From: Sinomonas cyclohexanicum
Lineage (GTDB): Bacteria; Actinomycetota; Actinomycetes; Actinomycetales; Micrococcaceae
DNA length: 64,000 bases
NCBI RefSeq assembly: GCF_020886775.1
Contig: NZ_AP024525.1
Span: forward strand, 4,340,001-4,404,000
Direction: 5' to 3'
The number at the start of each line of letters is the position of its first letter. Within the stretch, counting starts at the first letter, position 1. The position numbers and the translations under genes were made by a program. The notes under the pieces were generated by a model, which was given only the letters and a program-made list of their open reading frames with translations, was not told the origin of the DNA and searched no databases. Shown here one piece after another: positions 1 through 8,471 of the stretch.

Positions 1-795
1 CCCCTCGTCGAAGGACGCGCTCGTGGCCTCGGTGCTGGGCCAGTAGTCGAGCTCCATGATGTGGGTGTAGTGCTCGAGCCAGTCGCCCATCTTGTCCTTG
101 GGGGTGAACACCGGCCAGTGGTCCGGGAAGGGGAGGTACGGCATGTGGTCGTACCAGACCGGGTCGTGGAGGCAGAGCGAGTGATACCGCGAGCGCCACT
201 GGTCGCCGGGGCGAGGGTGCTTGTCGATCACGAGGGCCGGGACGCCGAGCCTCTTGAGCCGCGCCGCGAGGCCGATCCCGCCCTGACCGCCGCCCACCAC
301 GAGCACGTACGGCTGCTCGTCGATGCCGAACGTCTCTGCGCGGGACCTGCGGCGGTCGAGCCAGTTCTGGGTCGAGACGTTGACGCCGTGCTCCGCGCCA
401 CGCTCCCGGCGGCTGCCCGATGGCTCCGGGAAGGCGTTGAGGCCCTGGGCGCTGGACAGGAAGGTCCACGCCTTGCCGCCGCGCAGGCGCACGAGCCCCT
501 TGCCGTGGAACGCCTTGTTCCGGAAGGTGTACCAGGCCTCGGTCACGCCGTCGTCCTCGCTCGCGCTCGTCACCTCGAGCTCGCGCGGCCAGCTGTCCGG
601 GCCGACGGCGGCGAGCATCGCCTCGATCTCCTGCCGGCCCTCGGCGGTGTGGATGTTCCAGGTGAGGCTGGCCAGGTCGCGCCAGTAGCTCTCGTCGCCG
701 AACAGCGAGGCCGCGGCCCCGACGTCGCCCGCGGCGAACGCCTCCTCGAGGTCCGCAAACCAGACCCTCGCGCCCTGCAGCGCTGCATCACTCAT
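1..795 (-). CDS. NTF2-like/FAD-dependent monooxygenase fusion (3' end outside window)
   Basis: The gene runs off the left edge; 265 codons are visible from an ATG at 795, preceded by AGGAGA at good spacing. The first ~120 residues look like a SnoaL/NTF2-like alpha+beta domain (WYTFRNKAFHGKG). Residues ~173-190 carry a GxGxxG-type dinucleotide fold (VLVVGGGQGGIGLAARL), followed by an ExxxxPGGQW-like segment (IDKHPRPGDQWRSRY) and WYDHMPYLPFP, typical of flavin-containing and Baeyer-Villiger-type monooxygenases. The expected reaction is NADPH-dependent oxygenation of a small organic substrate in the cytoplasm; the substrate cannot be inferred. The gene lies downstream of, and on the same strand as, a GAF-domain regulator, which probably controls it. 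Confidence 0.8.
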   Translation of the reverse strand, partial: MSDAALQGARVWFADLEEAFAAGDVGAAASLFGDESYWRDLASLTWNIHTAEGRQEIEAMLAAVGPDSWPRELEVTSASEDDGVTEAWYTFRNKAFHGKGLVRLRGGKAWTFLSSAQGLNAFPEPSGSRRERGAEHGVNVSTQNWLDRRRSRAETFGIDEQPYVLVVGGGQGGIGLAARLKRLGVPALVIDKHPRPGDQWRSRYHSLCLHDPVWYDHMPYLPFPDHWPVFTPKDKMGDWLEHYTHIMELDYWPSTEATSASFDEG

Positions 796-954
796 CGCAC
801 TTCTCCTTTGAACGCCTGAGCTGATGCACTCGAAGGTATGGCGCGAATCACATTCACGGGAGCGTTGCAGAACGTTGCAGCCGTGGCCAGGGACCCCGCA
901 ACCGACGGGACATGACCCCTCAACGTTGTGGGGTCACTTCTCGCGGTTGAGAGG
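796..954 (-). promoter_or_regulatory. Intergenic region with direct repeat and 21-bp repeat copies
   Basis: This gap separates the GAF regulator from the monooxygenase. At 861-880 there is a tandem direct repeat of a 10-mer (ANCGTTGCAG twice), a plausible activator site because TGCAAC-type half sites are common for GAF/AcoR-like regulators. The part next to the regulator stop codon (about 904-957) consists of three degenerate 21-bp repeat units described separately. No clear -10/-35 pair was seen. Confidence 0.35.
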
Positions 955-957
955 TCA
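904..957. repeat. 21-bp repeat array D (one inverted plus two direct units)
   Basis: A unit reading GGGACATGACCCCTCAAC at 907-924 faces two inverted copies, GTTGTGGGGTCACTTC starting at 925 and GTTGAGAGGTCA starting at 946. The spacing is 21 bp. The last copy contains the stop codon of the GAF regulator (955-957). The same core sequence recurs inside hrpB at 45560-45601. Confidence 0.6.
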
Positions 958-2118
958 GCGCACGACGGCGGCCGGCACCGTCAGTCGGTACGGCCGGCTC
1001 TCGATGAGCCCGCCGAGGCGCTTGCGCAGGCGCGAGAGCTCGGCGCGGACGGTGACCTCGGTCTGGGCGCCATCGAGCCGGGCGAGGACCTCGCGGGCCT
1101 CAAGCCCGCGCGGGTGCGCAGCGAGGAGGGCCAGGAGCTCGAAGTGCCGCGCGGTCAGGGGTATCTCCGTCGCACCCTCGCCGGAGCCGAGGACGGCCGA
1201 CGGCGGCGGGCCGGGCCGCAGCTCGAGCTCGGCGCGCGCGGTGGCCGGGCGCAGGACCCAGCCTCCGTCGAGGCGTTCGACCTGCATCGGGCCCACGCCC
1301 GGGACCCAGTGCTGGCCAGCGGCCAGACCGGCGGGGAGTCGGATGCGCTCGCCCACGCCGAACCCGTCCGCCGAGGCGACCCACCCGGCGTCGTCCACCA
1401 CGAGTCGCCGCCCGAGCACCCCCGAGCCAGCGGCCGCCGCGAGCGCGAGGCGGCGCAGCTCGCCGTCGTGCGCGCGGCCGAGGAGGTCCATCGCCTCGCG
1501 CGCGGTCATGCTCACCAGGGAGAGCGTGTGCGGGTGGGCCGTGCGGTAGGAGCCGGAGAGGGTCACGACGCCGAGCGGCGCGCCGGACTTCGGGCCGAGG
1601 ATCGGCGCGCTCGTGCAGACCCACGTGTGCTGCTCCTCCGCCCCGTGCTCAGGTCCGAAGATCTGCACCGGCCGGCGCTCCTCCATCGCGGTGCCGAGGG
1701 AATTGACGCCGACGTCGCGCTCGCGCCACCGGGCACCCTGGACGAAGCCGAGCTCCTCGCTCTTGCGGCGCACTGCGGCAGGTCCGCTGACCCACAGGAC
1801 ATAGCCCTCGTCGTCGCTCACCACGAGCTCGTTGCCGGCCTCCGCTGCGAGCGGCATGAGGCGGTCCATGAGGAGCGGCAGCACGGAGGCAAGGGCGCCC
1901 GCACGTTCGCGCCGCTCGGCGAGCGCGGCGTCGTCGAGCGGTCCGCGGCGACCCGGCGGGGCTCCCTGCCGCTGCCACGCGCGGGCGACGACGGTCCGCA
2001 CCGGATGCGGGATCTCGCTCGTGGACTGCCACGAGCGGTGGAGGCGTAGCAGCTCGCGCGCCTTGGCTGTCGGGTCGTCGAAGACCGTGAGTGCGGCCTC
2101 GAGGCGCGGCTGCGTCAC
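955..2118 (-). CDS. GAF-domain transcriptional regulator with C-terminal winged helix
   Basis: 387 aa from a GTG at 2118, chosen because GAGGAGG lies six bases upstream; an in-frame start further out (2175) has no such site. An N-terminal helical region (IPHPVRTVVARAWQRQ) is followed by a GAF-type ligand-sensing domain (~85-210, with GVNSLGTAMEERRPVQIFG and APLGVVTLSG), as in AcoR-like activators. The AAA+ sigma54 domain of true AcoR is absent; instead residues ~320-385 resemble a winged-helix DNA-binding domain (LTARHFELLALLAAHPRGL...SRLRKRLGG). The expected role is a sigma70-type activator of the monooxygenase 159 bp downstream; the effector is unknown. Confidence 0.75.
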   Translation of the reverse strand: MTQPRLEAALTVFDDPTAKARELLRLHRSWQSTSEIPHPVRTVVARAWQRQGAPPGRRGPLDDAALAERRERAGALASVLPLLMDRLMPLAAEAGNELVVSDDEGYVLWVSGPAAVRRKSEELGFVQGARWRERDVGVNSLGTAMEERRPVQIFGPEHGAEEQHTWVCTSAPILGPKSGAPLGVVTLSGSYRTAHPHTLSLVSMTAREAMDLLGRAHDGELRRLALAAAAGSGVLGRRLVVDDAGWVASADGFGVGERIRLPAGLAAGQHWVPGVGPMQVERLDGGWVLRPATARAELELRPGPPPSAVLGSGEGATEIPLTARHFELLALLAAHPRGLEAREVLARLDGAQTEVTVRAELSRLRKRLGGLIESRPYRLTVPAAVVR

Positions 2119-2246
2119 GGGCACCTCCTCGGCTTCGCGGCCGTCCCGAGCGGGACGGTCCCACCAGAGTGGCACGGATCACGGGGGTTTGGACAGGGGC
2201 GCGGCGCGGGCGCACGTGTCCAACAGACCCTCAGCCGACGATGGCC

Positions 2247-3635
2247 CTAGAACCCGCCGCCCTCGCCGCCGGAGTCGGCCGCCATGTTGGCGAAGCGCGA
2301 GTAGTGCCCCTGGAAGGCGACGACAATGTCCTTCGTGGGGCCGTTGCGGTGCTTGGCCACGAGGATGTCGGCCTCACCGGCGCGGGGGGACTCCTTGTTG
2401 TACACGTCCTCGCGGTGCAGGAGGATAACCATATCCGCGTCCTGCTCGATCGATCCGCTTTCGCGAAGATCGGAGACCATCGGCCGCTTGTCCTGCCGCT
2501 GCTCAGAACCGCGGTTGAGCTGCGAGAGCGCGATGACGGGAACCTGCAGCTCCTTGGCGAGCAGCTTGAGCGCGCGCGAGAACTCGGAGACCTCCTGCTG
2601 GCGGCTCTCGACCTTCTTGCCCGAGGTCATGAGCTGGAGGTAGTCGAGCACCACGAGCTTGAGGTCGTGCTGCTGCTTGAGACGGCGGCACTTGGCGCGG
2701 ATTTCCATGAGGGACATGTTGGGCGAGTCGTCGATGAACAGCGGCGACTCGTTGAGCGGTCCCAGCACGGAGGCGATCTTGGACCACTGCTCGTCGCGGA
2801 GGGTCCCGCGGCGCAGGTCCTGGAGCTGGATGGACGCCTCGGCGCTCATGAGGCGCATCGCGATCTCGTTGCGCCCCATCTCGAGGGAGAAGAAGACTGT
2901 GGCCATCTTGTGCTTGATCGCGGCGGAGCGCGCGAAGTCCAGCGCGAACGTCGACTTGCCGACGGCGGGGCGCGCGGCGATGACGATCATCTGCCCCGGG
3001 TGCAGGCCGTGGGTGAGCTCGTCGAGCTCGTAGAAGCCGGTGGGGACGCCCGTCATGCCGCCACCGCGGTGCCCGGCCGCCTCGATCTCGTCCATCGCGC
3101 CCTCCATGACCTGGGAGAGCGGGACGTAGTCCTCCGCGGCGCGGCGCTCGGCCACCGAGTACACCTCGGCCTGGGCCTGGTTGACGAGGTCCTCGACCTC
3201 GCCGTCCTGCCCGTACCCGAGCTGGACGATCTTGGTCCCGGCGCTCACGAGGCGACGCAGGACGGCGCGCTCGGCCACGATCTCCGCGTAGTAGCCGGCG
3301 TTGGCCGCGGTGGGGACGGACTGGATGAGCTCATGGAGGTACGCCGGGCCGCCCACGCGGTTGATCTCGCCGCGCTTGGTCAGCTCGTCCGAGACCGTCA
3401 CAGCGTCGGCGGGCTCGCCCTTGCCGTAGAGGTCGATGATCGCCTCGTAGATCGCCTCGTGGGCGGGGCGGTAGAAGTCGACGCCGCGCAGCACCTCGAC
3501 CACGTCCGCGATGGCGTCCTTGGAGAGCATCATGCCTCCGAGGACCGACTGCTCGGCGACGATGTCCTGCGGCGGGGTCCGGCCGGAGTCGGGGTCGCGG
3601 AGGGCCGGCGCTGAATCAATCTGGGACGCGGACAC
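2247..3635 (-). CDS. dnaB: Replicative DNA helicase DnaB
   Basis: 462 aa, full length for bacterial DnaB. It unwinds DNA ahead of the replisome as a hexamer. The N-terminal domain starts with PPQDIVAEQSVLGGMM, and the RecA-like motor domain has Walker A ARPAVGKSTFAL (near residues 220-230), Walker B VVLDYLQL and LSQLNRGSEQR. I chose the GTG at 3635 (MSASQIDS) because GAGG precedes it by eight bases; a GTG at 3644 is also in frame. No intein is seen. The gene is on the same strand as the rpsF-rplI operon, but three other genes separate them. A DnaA-box cluster lies directly upstream. Confidence 0.97.
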   Translation of the reverse strand: MSASQIDSAPALRDPDSGRTPPQDIVAEQSVLGGMMLSKDAIADVVEVLRGVDFYRPAHEAIYEAIIDLYGKGEPADAVTVSDELTKRGEINRVGGPAYLHELIQSVPTAANAGYYAEIVAERAVLRRLVSAGTKIVQLGYGQDGEVEDLVNQAQAEVYSVAERRAAEDYVPLSQVMEGAMDEIEAAGHRGGGMTGVPTGFYELDELTHGLHPGQMIVIAARPAVGKSTFALDFARSAAIKHKMATVFFSLEMGRNEIAMRLMSAEASIQLQDLRRGTLRDEQWSKIASVLGPLNESPLFIDDSPNMSLMEIRAKCRRLKQQHDLKLVVLDYLQLMTSGKKVESRQQEVSEFSRALKLLAKELQVPVIALSQLNRGSEQRQDKRPMVSDLRESGSIEQDADMVILLHREDVYNKESPRAGEADILVAKHRNGPTKDIVVAFQGHYSRFANMAADSGGEGGGF

Positions 3636-4104
3636 GGGCAACACCTCGGAGACCTAGCTATTCATCCAGCAGGAGGCCCGCGCGGGCGCCCTCCGGAGGG
3701 ACGTGCACACCGTATCGGCACGCACTGACACTCGTGAAGCTCGCCGTCCACCGCCCTTGTGGACAACCTGTGGGAAAACCCCCTCAGCGTGTTCACAGTA
3801 CCTGTGGACAACTGTGGATAACTCATCGGATCCCTCATCAAAGGGGCTCTGACCTGCGGAAACTCTGTTGACAGAGTGTGGATCAAGAAATTCTTTCCAC
3901 AGGCCCAATCCACAGCCTCGGCGGGCCCGAGTTCGGCAAGCAGATGTTCTAGCATTCATGGACACCGACAAGATGTGATTCAGGCCACATATATGTCGAA
4001 GATCGGGAAACCCATGCCTCTCGGCACATATTCACCGGACCTCGCCCCACCTGCGCGGCAGGCACTACGCTGGAAGCGCACACTCCGCCACCCGAGAAGC
4101 TCCG
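3636..4104. promoter_or_regulatory. dnaB upstream region with cluster of DnaA-box-like sites
   Basis: A 469-bp non-coding stretch. Sites reading TGTGGACAA (reverse complement TTGTCCACA, the high-GC actinobacterial type) are at 3758-3766 and 3803-3811. A perfect TGTGGATAA is at 3813-3821. TGTGGATCA (one mismatch) is at 3877-3885. Weaker matches are TGTGGGAAA at 3769-3777 and, on the other strand, sites near 3893-3901 and 3906-3914. Four good sites in 130 bp is far above chance in this base composition. They could allow DnaA control of dnaB or titrate DnaA. The right part (~3950-4100) should hold the promoter of the gene at 4105; I could not assign its boxes. Confidence 0.6.
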
Positions 4105-4872
4105 ATGGAAAACCTCCTCCCCCCGCTCCTGATCCTCCTTGCCGTCGCCGTTGTCATCATCCTCGTGATCCGCGCCGGCTCGAGGCGCAGCAAGGCGTCC
4201 CTCGAGGGCGCGCTGGCCGCCGGCCCAGAGGCCGCCGCCGCGGCTGCCGCGCGCCTCACGGAGGCGCAGCACCGCACCGTCTACTCACTGATCGCGCGGG
4301 GCCTGACGGTCCAAGCCATCGCCGCCTACCGTGAGGCCACCGGTGCGGGGCTCGTCGAGGCGCGCAACGCGGTGATCCTCATGGACCGCCATCCCCAGCA
4401 GTTCCGCGGCGGATCCACCCGTACGGCGTCTCCTGAGGAGACGGAGTCGCCGGCGGAGGGCAATGCCGCTCCGTCGCCTGAGGTGACCGCCGCGCCCGAG
4501 CCGCCGCGCGCCGTCGTGCGCCCGCGCCCGGCCCACCACGAGGAAGGGCAGGGCGAGGCGGGGGTCACGAGCGCGCCCGCGGCGGGGACGCAGAGGCAGC
4601 CCGCGCCGTCGCCCGCACAGAACACGCCCAACGTGCCGGCCGACCCCTACCGCGACGAGCCGCGGCCGCAAGTCTTCCCCTACCGGTACCGGGCGATCGT
4701 GAGCAATGGACACGAGACGCTCGAGGTGGCGTCCAACATGCTCAACGACGCGATCTACAACGAGATCAAGGCGCTCGCCCAGATCGGGGACGCCGAGGAC
4801 GCCGCGCAGATGCTGCGCCGCCACTCGGACATCACGATCGAGGACGCGCGGGCGTTCGTCGCGCTGCTGTAG
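4105..4872 (+). CDS. Membrane-anchored protein with two ribosomal L7/L12 C-domain-like modules
   Basis: 255 aa. One N-terminal transmembrane helix (residues ~4-22, LLPPLLILLAVAVVIILVI) is followed by a module at ~50-95 (LTVQAIAAYREATGAGLVEA) resembling the L7/L12 C-terminal domain. A long Pro/Ala/Glu-rich linker (~100-195) then leads to a second, more diverged module at the C-terminus (EIKALAQIGDAEDAAQML). The topology suggests a tether at the inner face of the membrane. The molecular role is unknown; L7/L12-like domains outside the ribosome are common in actinobacteria but poorly characterised. It stands alone between dnaB and a convergent dipeptidase gene. Confidence 0.7.
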   Translation: MENLLPPLLILLAVAVVIILVIRAGSRRSKASLEGALAAGPEAAAAAAARLTEAQHRTVYSLIARGLTVQAIAAYREATGAGLVEARNAVILMDRHPQQFRGGSTRTASPEETESPAEGNAAPSPEVTAAPEPPRAVVRPRPAHHEEGQGEAGVTSAPAAGTQRQPAPSPAQNTPNVPADPYRDEPRPQVFPYRYRAIVSNGHETLEVASNMLNDAIYNEIKALAQIGDAEDAAQMLRRHSDITIEDARAFVALL

Positions 4873-4909
4873 CGGGGCCGCGCCGCTCTGGCGGGTCCGT
4901 GGCGGCCCG

Positions 4910-6049
4910 TCAGCCTGCGGGGACCTCCGCTGCCTCGAGGACACGCAGCGCGTTCCCGAAGCACAGCGCGTCCAGATCCTCACGCGACCAGCCGCGCTCA
5001 GCGAGGGCGGCGAGCAGGGGCGCGTAGCCGGCCACGCCGTCCATCCCGCGCGGCAGGTCCGTCGTGCCGTCGAAGTCCCCGCCGAGCCCGAGGTGCCCCG
5101 GACCCACCACCTCGCGGGCGTGCTCGAGGTGGCGCACGACGTCGTCGATGGTCGCCTCGGGTGCGGGGTTGGCGCTGAACCAGGCCGCGAACTCCGCCGC
5201 GGCCGCCGGCTCCTCCTCGGGCGCAACGTCGTGGAATCCGATCGGCAGGCCGAGCTCCCGGCGTCGGTCCCGGATGGCGAGCGCGTGCTCGCGGCACGCC
5301 TCGGAGACGAACTTCGGCACGAAGGTGACCATGAGGACGCCGCCGTTGGCGGGTAGTCGCTCGAGCACGTGGTCCGGGACGTTCCGAGGGTGGCCGCAGA
5401 CGGCGCGTGCGGACGAATGGGAGAAGATCACGGGACGGTCGGTTGTGTCGAGGGCGTCGAGCATGGTCTGGGGCGAGACGTGCGAGAGGTCCACGAGCAT
5501 GCCGATCCGGTTCATCTCGGCTACCACCTCGCGGCCGAACGCGCTCAGCCCCGGGTCCTCGCCCCGATCCATCGCGGCTCCGGTCGCGGAGGTGGCCCAC
5601 GGGAGGTCGTCATTGTGGGTGAGCGTCATGTAGCGGACGCCGAGCTCGGCGAGCATCCGCAGGACGCCCAGCGATCCGTCGATGCTGTGACCGCCCTCAG
5701 CACCCATCAGCGAGGCGATCTTCCCGCGGCCGACGGCGTCGCGCACCTGGGCGGCGGAGATTGCCAGCTCGAAGGTCCCGGGGTGGGCGGCGACGATGCG
5801 GCGCACGCAGTCGACCTGCTCGAGCGTGGCGACGACCGACTCGGCCGGGCTCAGGGTCGAGGGCACGAAGACCGACCAGAACTGCGCCCCGACTCCCCCG
5901 GCCCGCAGCCGCGGGATGTCCGTGTGGAGGCGGGGCTGGCCCGACTCGAGGGTTGCCGCCGCCACGTCGTACCCGAAGTCTTGGCGCAGTGCCCAAGGGA
6001 GGTCGTTGTGGCCGTCGAAGACCGGGGCGTGCTCAGGTTCGGGCTGCAT
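4910..6049 (-). CDS. Membrane dipeptidase family (peptidase M19)
   Basis: 379 aa, the usual length. M19 enzymes are zinc metallopeptidases that hydrolyse dipeptides, often including D-amino-acid dipeptides. Visible family features are the N-terminal HxD motif ([13 protein letters not shown]), [15 protein letters not shown] with the metal-bridging Glu, [38 protein letters not shown] and GGDFDG. There is no signal peptide, so it should be cytoplasmic like many actinobacterial homologues. The ATG at 6049 opens the reading frame. A 14-bp repeat array starts 32 bp upstream, between this gene and the FMN reductase. Confidence 0.9.
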   Translation of the reverse strand: MQPEPEHAPVFDGHNDLPWALRQDFGYDVAAATLESGQPRLHTDIPRLRAGGVGAQFWSVFVPSTLSPAESVVATLEQVDCVRRIVAAHPGTFELAISAAQVRDAVGRGKIASLMGAEGGHSIDGSLGVLRMLAELGVRYMTLTHNDDLPWATSATGAAMDRGEDPGLSAFGREVVAEMNRIGMLVDLSHVSPQTMLDALDTTDRPVIFSHSSARAVCGHPRNVPDHVLERLPANGGVLMVTFVPKFVSEACREHALAIRDRRRELGLPIGFHDVAPEEEPAAAAEFAAWFSANPAPEATIDDVVRHLEHAREVVGPGHLGLGGDFDGTTDLPRGMDGVAGYAPLLAALAERGWSREDLDALCFGNALRVLEAAEVPAG

Positions 6050-6080
6050 CCGGCCATCGTACGTCCGAGAAACGTCCGGC

Positions 6081-6170
6081 GCTCACCTCCTGAGGCACCC
6101 CAGGAGGTGACCTCCAGAACGTGACCTCCGGAACGTGACACTCAGGAGGTGACACCCAGAAGTTGACTCC
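6081..6170. repeat. 14-bp repeat array A with hairpin head
   Basis: Five tandem 14-bp units fill 6101-6170 (for example CAGAACGTGACCTC and CGGAACGTGACACT). The array ends against the stop codon of the FMN reductase gene (6170-6172). On the far side one inverted unit (6081-6094) pairs with the first direct unit: CACCTCCTG at 6084-6092 and CAGGAGGTG at 6101-6109 form a perfect 9-bp stem. It shares unit sequence and layout with arrays B and C. It may act as a terminator or an RNA-processing signal. Confidence 0.8.
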
Positions 6171-6862
6171 TAGGCGGGGCGGCCGGTGAGGTCCGCGAGG
6201 AGCTCCTCGAAGGACTTGTCCTCCGGCCGGGTCGCCACGGCCGGCAGCTTGACGTCGCCCGCGCCACGCGCCGCGCCGTTGGCCGAGCCGGTGCCACGCT
6301 CGCGGGCCAGCTCCTGGACGAGCTCGGTCGCAGCACGCTCGATCCGGCCGGTGAGACCACCGCTGGCCGAGCTGGCGCCGCCGTCGCCCTGGCCCCAGTC
6401 CGTCGGGGCGGCGAAGACTGCGGTGGGAAGGATCCGGGTGCGGAGGTAGCTGAAGAGCGGGCGCATCGCGAAGTCGAGCATCAGGCTGTGCCGTGCGGAT
6501 CCTCCGGTCGCGCCGAGGAGGACGATCTTCCCCTCGAGCGAGCGGGGATCGAGGACGTCGATGAACGACTTGAACAGGCCGCTGTAGCTCGAGGAGAACA
6601 CCGGTGTGACGGCGATGATCGCATCAGCCCGCTCGACCGCGGCGATGGCCTCGGCGAGATTGGGTCCGGCGTACCCGGTCACGAAGTTGTTCGCGATATC
6701 CACGGCGAGGTCGCGGAGCTCGAACGTCGACACCGACGGCGCGAGCCCGGCGGTGCGGGCCAACCGCTCGGCGGCGACCGCGAGCTGGTCGGCGAGGAGT
6801 CGGCTCGACGACGGGACGCCGAGGCCTGCGGAGATGACGACAATCCTGATGTTCTCGGTCAT
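6170..6862 (-). CDS. NADPH-dependent FMN reductase (CE1759-like, LLM-partner type)
   Basis: 230 aa from an ATG at 6862 (MTENIRIVVISAG); the ribosome binding site GGCAGGG is moderate. The flavodoxin-like fold shows the FMN phosphate loop SAGLGVPSSSR and the segment AVTPVFSSSYSGLFKSFIDV, as in NADPH-dependent FMN reductases that feed FMNH2 to luciferase-like monooxygenases. No monooxygenase is adjacent here; the nearest luciferase-family gene is 17 kb away at 23058-24479. The C-terminal ~40 residues are low-complexity and acidic. It is transcribed away from rplI; a small ATGCA/TGCAT dyad lies 34 bp upstream of the start. Confidence 0.8.
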   Translation of the reverse strand: MTENIRIVVISAGLGVPSSSRLLADQLAVAAERLARTAGLAPSVSTFELRDLAVDIANNFVTGYAGPNLAEAIAAVERADAIIAVTPVFSSSYSGLFKSFIDVLDPRSLEGKIVLLGATGGSARHSLMLDFAMRPLFSYLRTRILPTAVFAAPTDWGQGDGGASSASGGLTGRIERAATELVQELARERGTGSANGAARGAGDVKLPAVATRPEDKSFEELLADLTGRPA

Positions 6863-6895
6863 TGCCCTGCCTTGCTCTCGCTTAGTCTGAATTTC

Positions 6896-6907
6896 ATGCA
6901 TTTGCAT
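6896..6907. promoter_or_regulatory. ATGCA-TT-TGCAT dyad upstream of FMN reductase
   Basis: A perfect 5+2+5 inverted repeat about 34 bp before the FMN reductase start codon, in a local AT-richer patch. Its position suits an operator for a MarR- or TetR-type repressor, but no such regulator is encoded nearby. Confidence 0.3.
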
Positions 6908-6953
6908 CTACTTCTCCAACCACGCCACCTCTCGCCGTATTCCCACCAGACAA

Positions 6954-6989
6954 CGAAGGCCCCCTCCGCCAATGCGGAGGGGGCCTTCG
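6954..6989 (-). terminator. Terminator of the rpsF-ssb-rpsR-rplI operon
   Basis: A perfect 16-bp stem (CGAAGGCCCCCTCCGC and its complement) with a four-base loop (CAAT), 17 bp beyond the rplI stop codon. Read on the minus strand it is followed by a short T-containing stretch. It is the strongest hairpin near this operon. Confidence 0.85.
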
Positions 6990-7006
6990 CGGAAGTCCGG
7001 CGCGAA

Positions 7007-7459
7007 CTACTTCGCGGCGACAACCTCGAGGTTGACCACGGCCGAGACCTCGTCGTGCAGGCGCACGGAGACCTCGTACTTGCCGGTGGACTTGATGTGG
7101 CCGGGGATGACCACGCGGCGCTTGTCGATGGCACCAAGGCCAGCGGCCTCGACAGCACCGGCAACGGCCTCGGCGCGGACGGTGCCGAAGAGGCGACCTT
7201 CCTTGCCGGCCTTCACCTCAAGACGGACCGGCGTGCCAGCGAGGGCAGCGGCCTGGGCCTGAGCGGCCTCGAGCGTCTTGTGGGCGCGCGCCTCGCGGGC
7301 GGCACGGATCTGGGCGACCTGCTTCTCGCCACCCTTGGTCCACGCCACGGCGTAGCCGCGCGGCAACAGGTAGTTGCGGGCGTAGCCGTCCTTGACCTCG
7401 ACGACTTCACCGGCCGAGCCGAGACCCGACACCTCGTTCGTCAGAATGAGCTTTGCCAT
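7007..7459 (-). CDS. rplI: 50S ribosomal protein L9 (bL9)
   Basis: 150 aa, normal length. The N-terminal bL9 signature ([20 protein letters not shown], then [14 protein letters not shown]) is intact, followed by the linker helix ([20 protein letters not shown]) and the C-terminal domain ([17 protein letters not shown]). L9 binds 23S rRNA near the L1 stalk and helps maintain reading frame. It is the last gene of the rpsF-ssb-rpsR-rplI operon, 16 bp after rpsR, with a strong terminator downstream. Confidence 0.97.
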   Translation of the reverse strand: MAKLILTNEVSGLGSAGEVVEVKDGYARNYLLPRGYAVAWTKGGEKQVAQIRAAREARAHKTLEAAQAQAAALAGTPVRLEVKAGKEGRLFGTVRAEAVAGAVEAAGLGAIDKRRVVIPGHIKSTGKYEVSVRLHDEVSAVVNLEVVAAK

Positions 7460-7475
7460 GAGATTGCTTCCCTTC

Positions 7476-7715
7476 TCAGCCGCGGCCAGCGCCGGAGTAG
7501 GGGAGCAGGGCAACCTCGCGGGCGTTCTTGATCGCCTGGGCGATCTTGCGCTGCTCCTGCACGGTCACGCCGGTCACCCGACGAGCGCGGATCTTGCCGC
7601 GGTCCGAGATGAACTTGCGCAGCAGTGCGACGTCCTTGTAGTCGATGACAGTGATGTCAGCGGCCTTCAAGGGGTTGGACTTTGGTTTCGGCTTGCGGAT
7701 TTCAGCCTTGGCCAT
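7476..7715 (-). CDS. rpsR: 30S ribosomal protein S18 (bS18)
   Basis: 79 aa with the conserved bS18 core ([18 protein letters not shown], then [20 protein letters not shown] and [11 protein letters not shown]). It binds 16S rRNA in the platform together with bS6, encoded two genes upstream. There is no N-terminal CxxC, so this is the zinc-independent form. Its start codon is 72 bp from the ssb stop codon, preceded by AGGAGCT. Confidence 0.97.
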   Translation of the reverse strand: MAKAEIRKPKPKSNPLKAADITVIDYKDVALLRKFISDRGKIRARRVTGVTVQEQRKIAQAIKNAREVALLPYSGAGRG

Positions 7716-7787
7716 CGTGGAGCTCCTTAGTCTCTGGAGCCCGTGGCGTGAGCCACGGGATGGTTGTTGTTATGGAAAGGAAGTCGA

Positions 7788-8405
7788 TCAGAACGGGGGC
7801 TCGGACTCGTTGCCGTTGCCCCAGCCGCCGGCGTTGCTGACGCCCGGGGTCGCCCACGGGTCGTCCTGCTGCTGCTGGCCGCCACCCCAGGTGCCACCGG
7901 AGTTGCCGCCCTGGCCCTGTGAGCCCTGGCCGCCGCTCCATCCTCCGCCGGCGTTGCCGCCGCCGAAGTTGCCGCCCTGGTTGCCACCGAAGTTGCCGCC
8001 CTGCTGACCGCCAAAGTTGCCGCCGCCCTGACCGCCGGAGCGCTGGGTGCGGTTGACCTTCGCGGACGCATAGCGCAGGCTCGGGCCGATCTCGTCGACC
8101 TCGAGCTCGATGACGGTGCGCTTCTCGCCTTCCTTGGTCTCGTACGAACGGCTCTTCAGGCGGCCGCTGACGATCACGCGCATGCCCTTGGTGAGGGACT
8201 CGGCGACGTTCTCGGCTGCCTCGCGCCAGATGGACGCGCGGAGGAACAGGGTCTCCCCGTCCTTCCACTCGTTGGCCTGGCGGTCGAACGTACGCGGAGT
8301 GGAGGCCACGGTGAAGTTGGCGACCGCCGAACCGGACGGCGTGAACCGCAGTTCGGGGTCGTTCGTCAGATTGCCGATCACCGTGATGGTGGTCTCGCCT
8401 GCCAT
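7788..8405 (-). CDS. ssb: Single-stranded DNA-binding protein
   Basis: 205 aa. The N-terminal ~110 residues form the OB-fold domain ([60 protein letters not shown]). A Gly/Asn/Gln-rich disordered tail follows, with several GGNFGG repeats. The protein ends in an acidic tip, SEPPF, a variant of the DDDIPF partner-binding tail. As tetramers it coats single-stranded DNA during replication and repair. It lies between rpsF and rpsR, the usual place in bacteria. Confidence 0.97.
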   Translation of the reverse strand: MAGETTITVIGNLTNDPELRFTPSGSAVANFTVASTPRTFDRQANEWKDGETLFLRASIWREAAENVAESLTKGMRVIVSGRLKSRSYETKEGEKRTVIELEVDEIGPSLRYASAKVNRTQRSGGQGGGNFGGQQGGNFGGNQGGNFGGGNAGGGWSGGQGSQGQGGNSGGTWGGGQQQQDDPWATPGVSNAGGWGNGNESEPPF

Positions 8406-8471
8406 GCTTCCTCCTGGTTCCGTGTCTGCGTGAAGAGCTTTGTACTGCAGTAGTGAAAGAAGACGCCAGAG

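Noticed and set aside
3636-4104. Chromosomal origin (oriC) at the DnaA-box cluster
   Set aside because: dnaA and dnaN are not adjacent, the cluster is small, and the parS and trxA signals place the main origin beyond the right edge. Kept as a regulatory cluster only.
7860-8035. Short tandem DNA repeats in ssb
   Set aside because: They encode the normal Gly/Asn/Gln-rich disordered tail of SSB, not a mobile or regulatory repeat.
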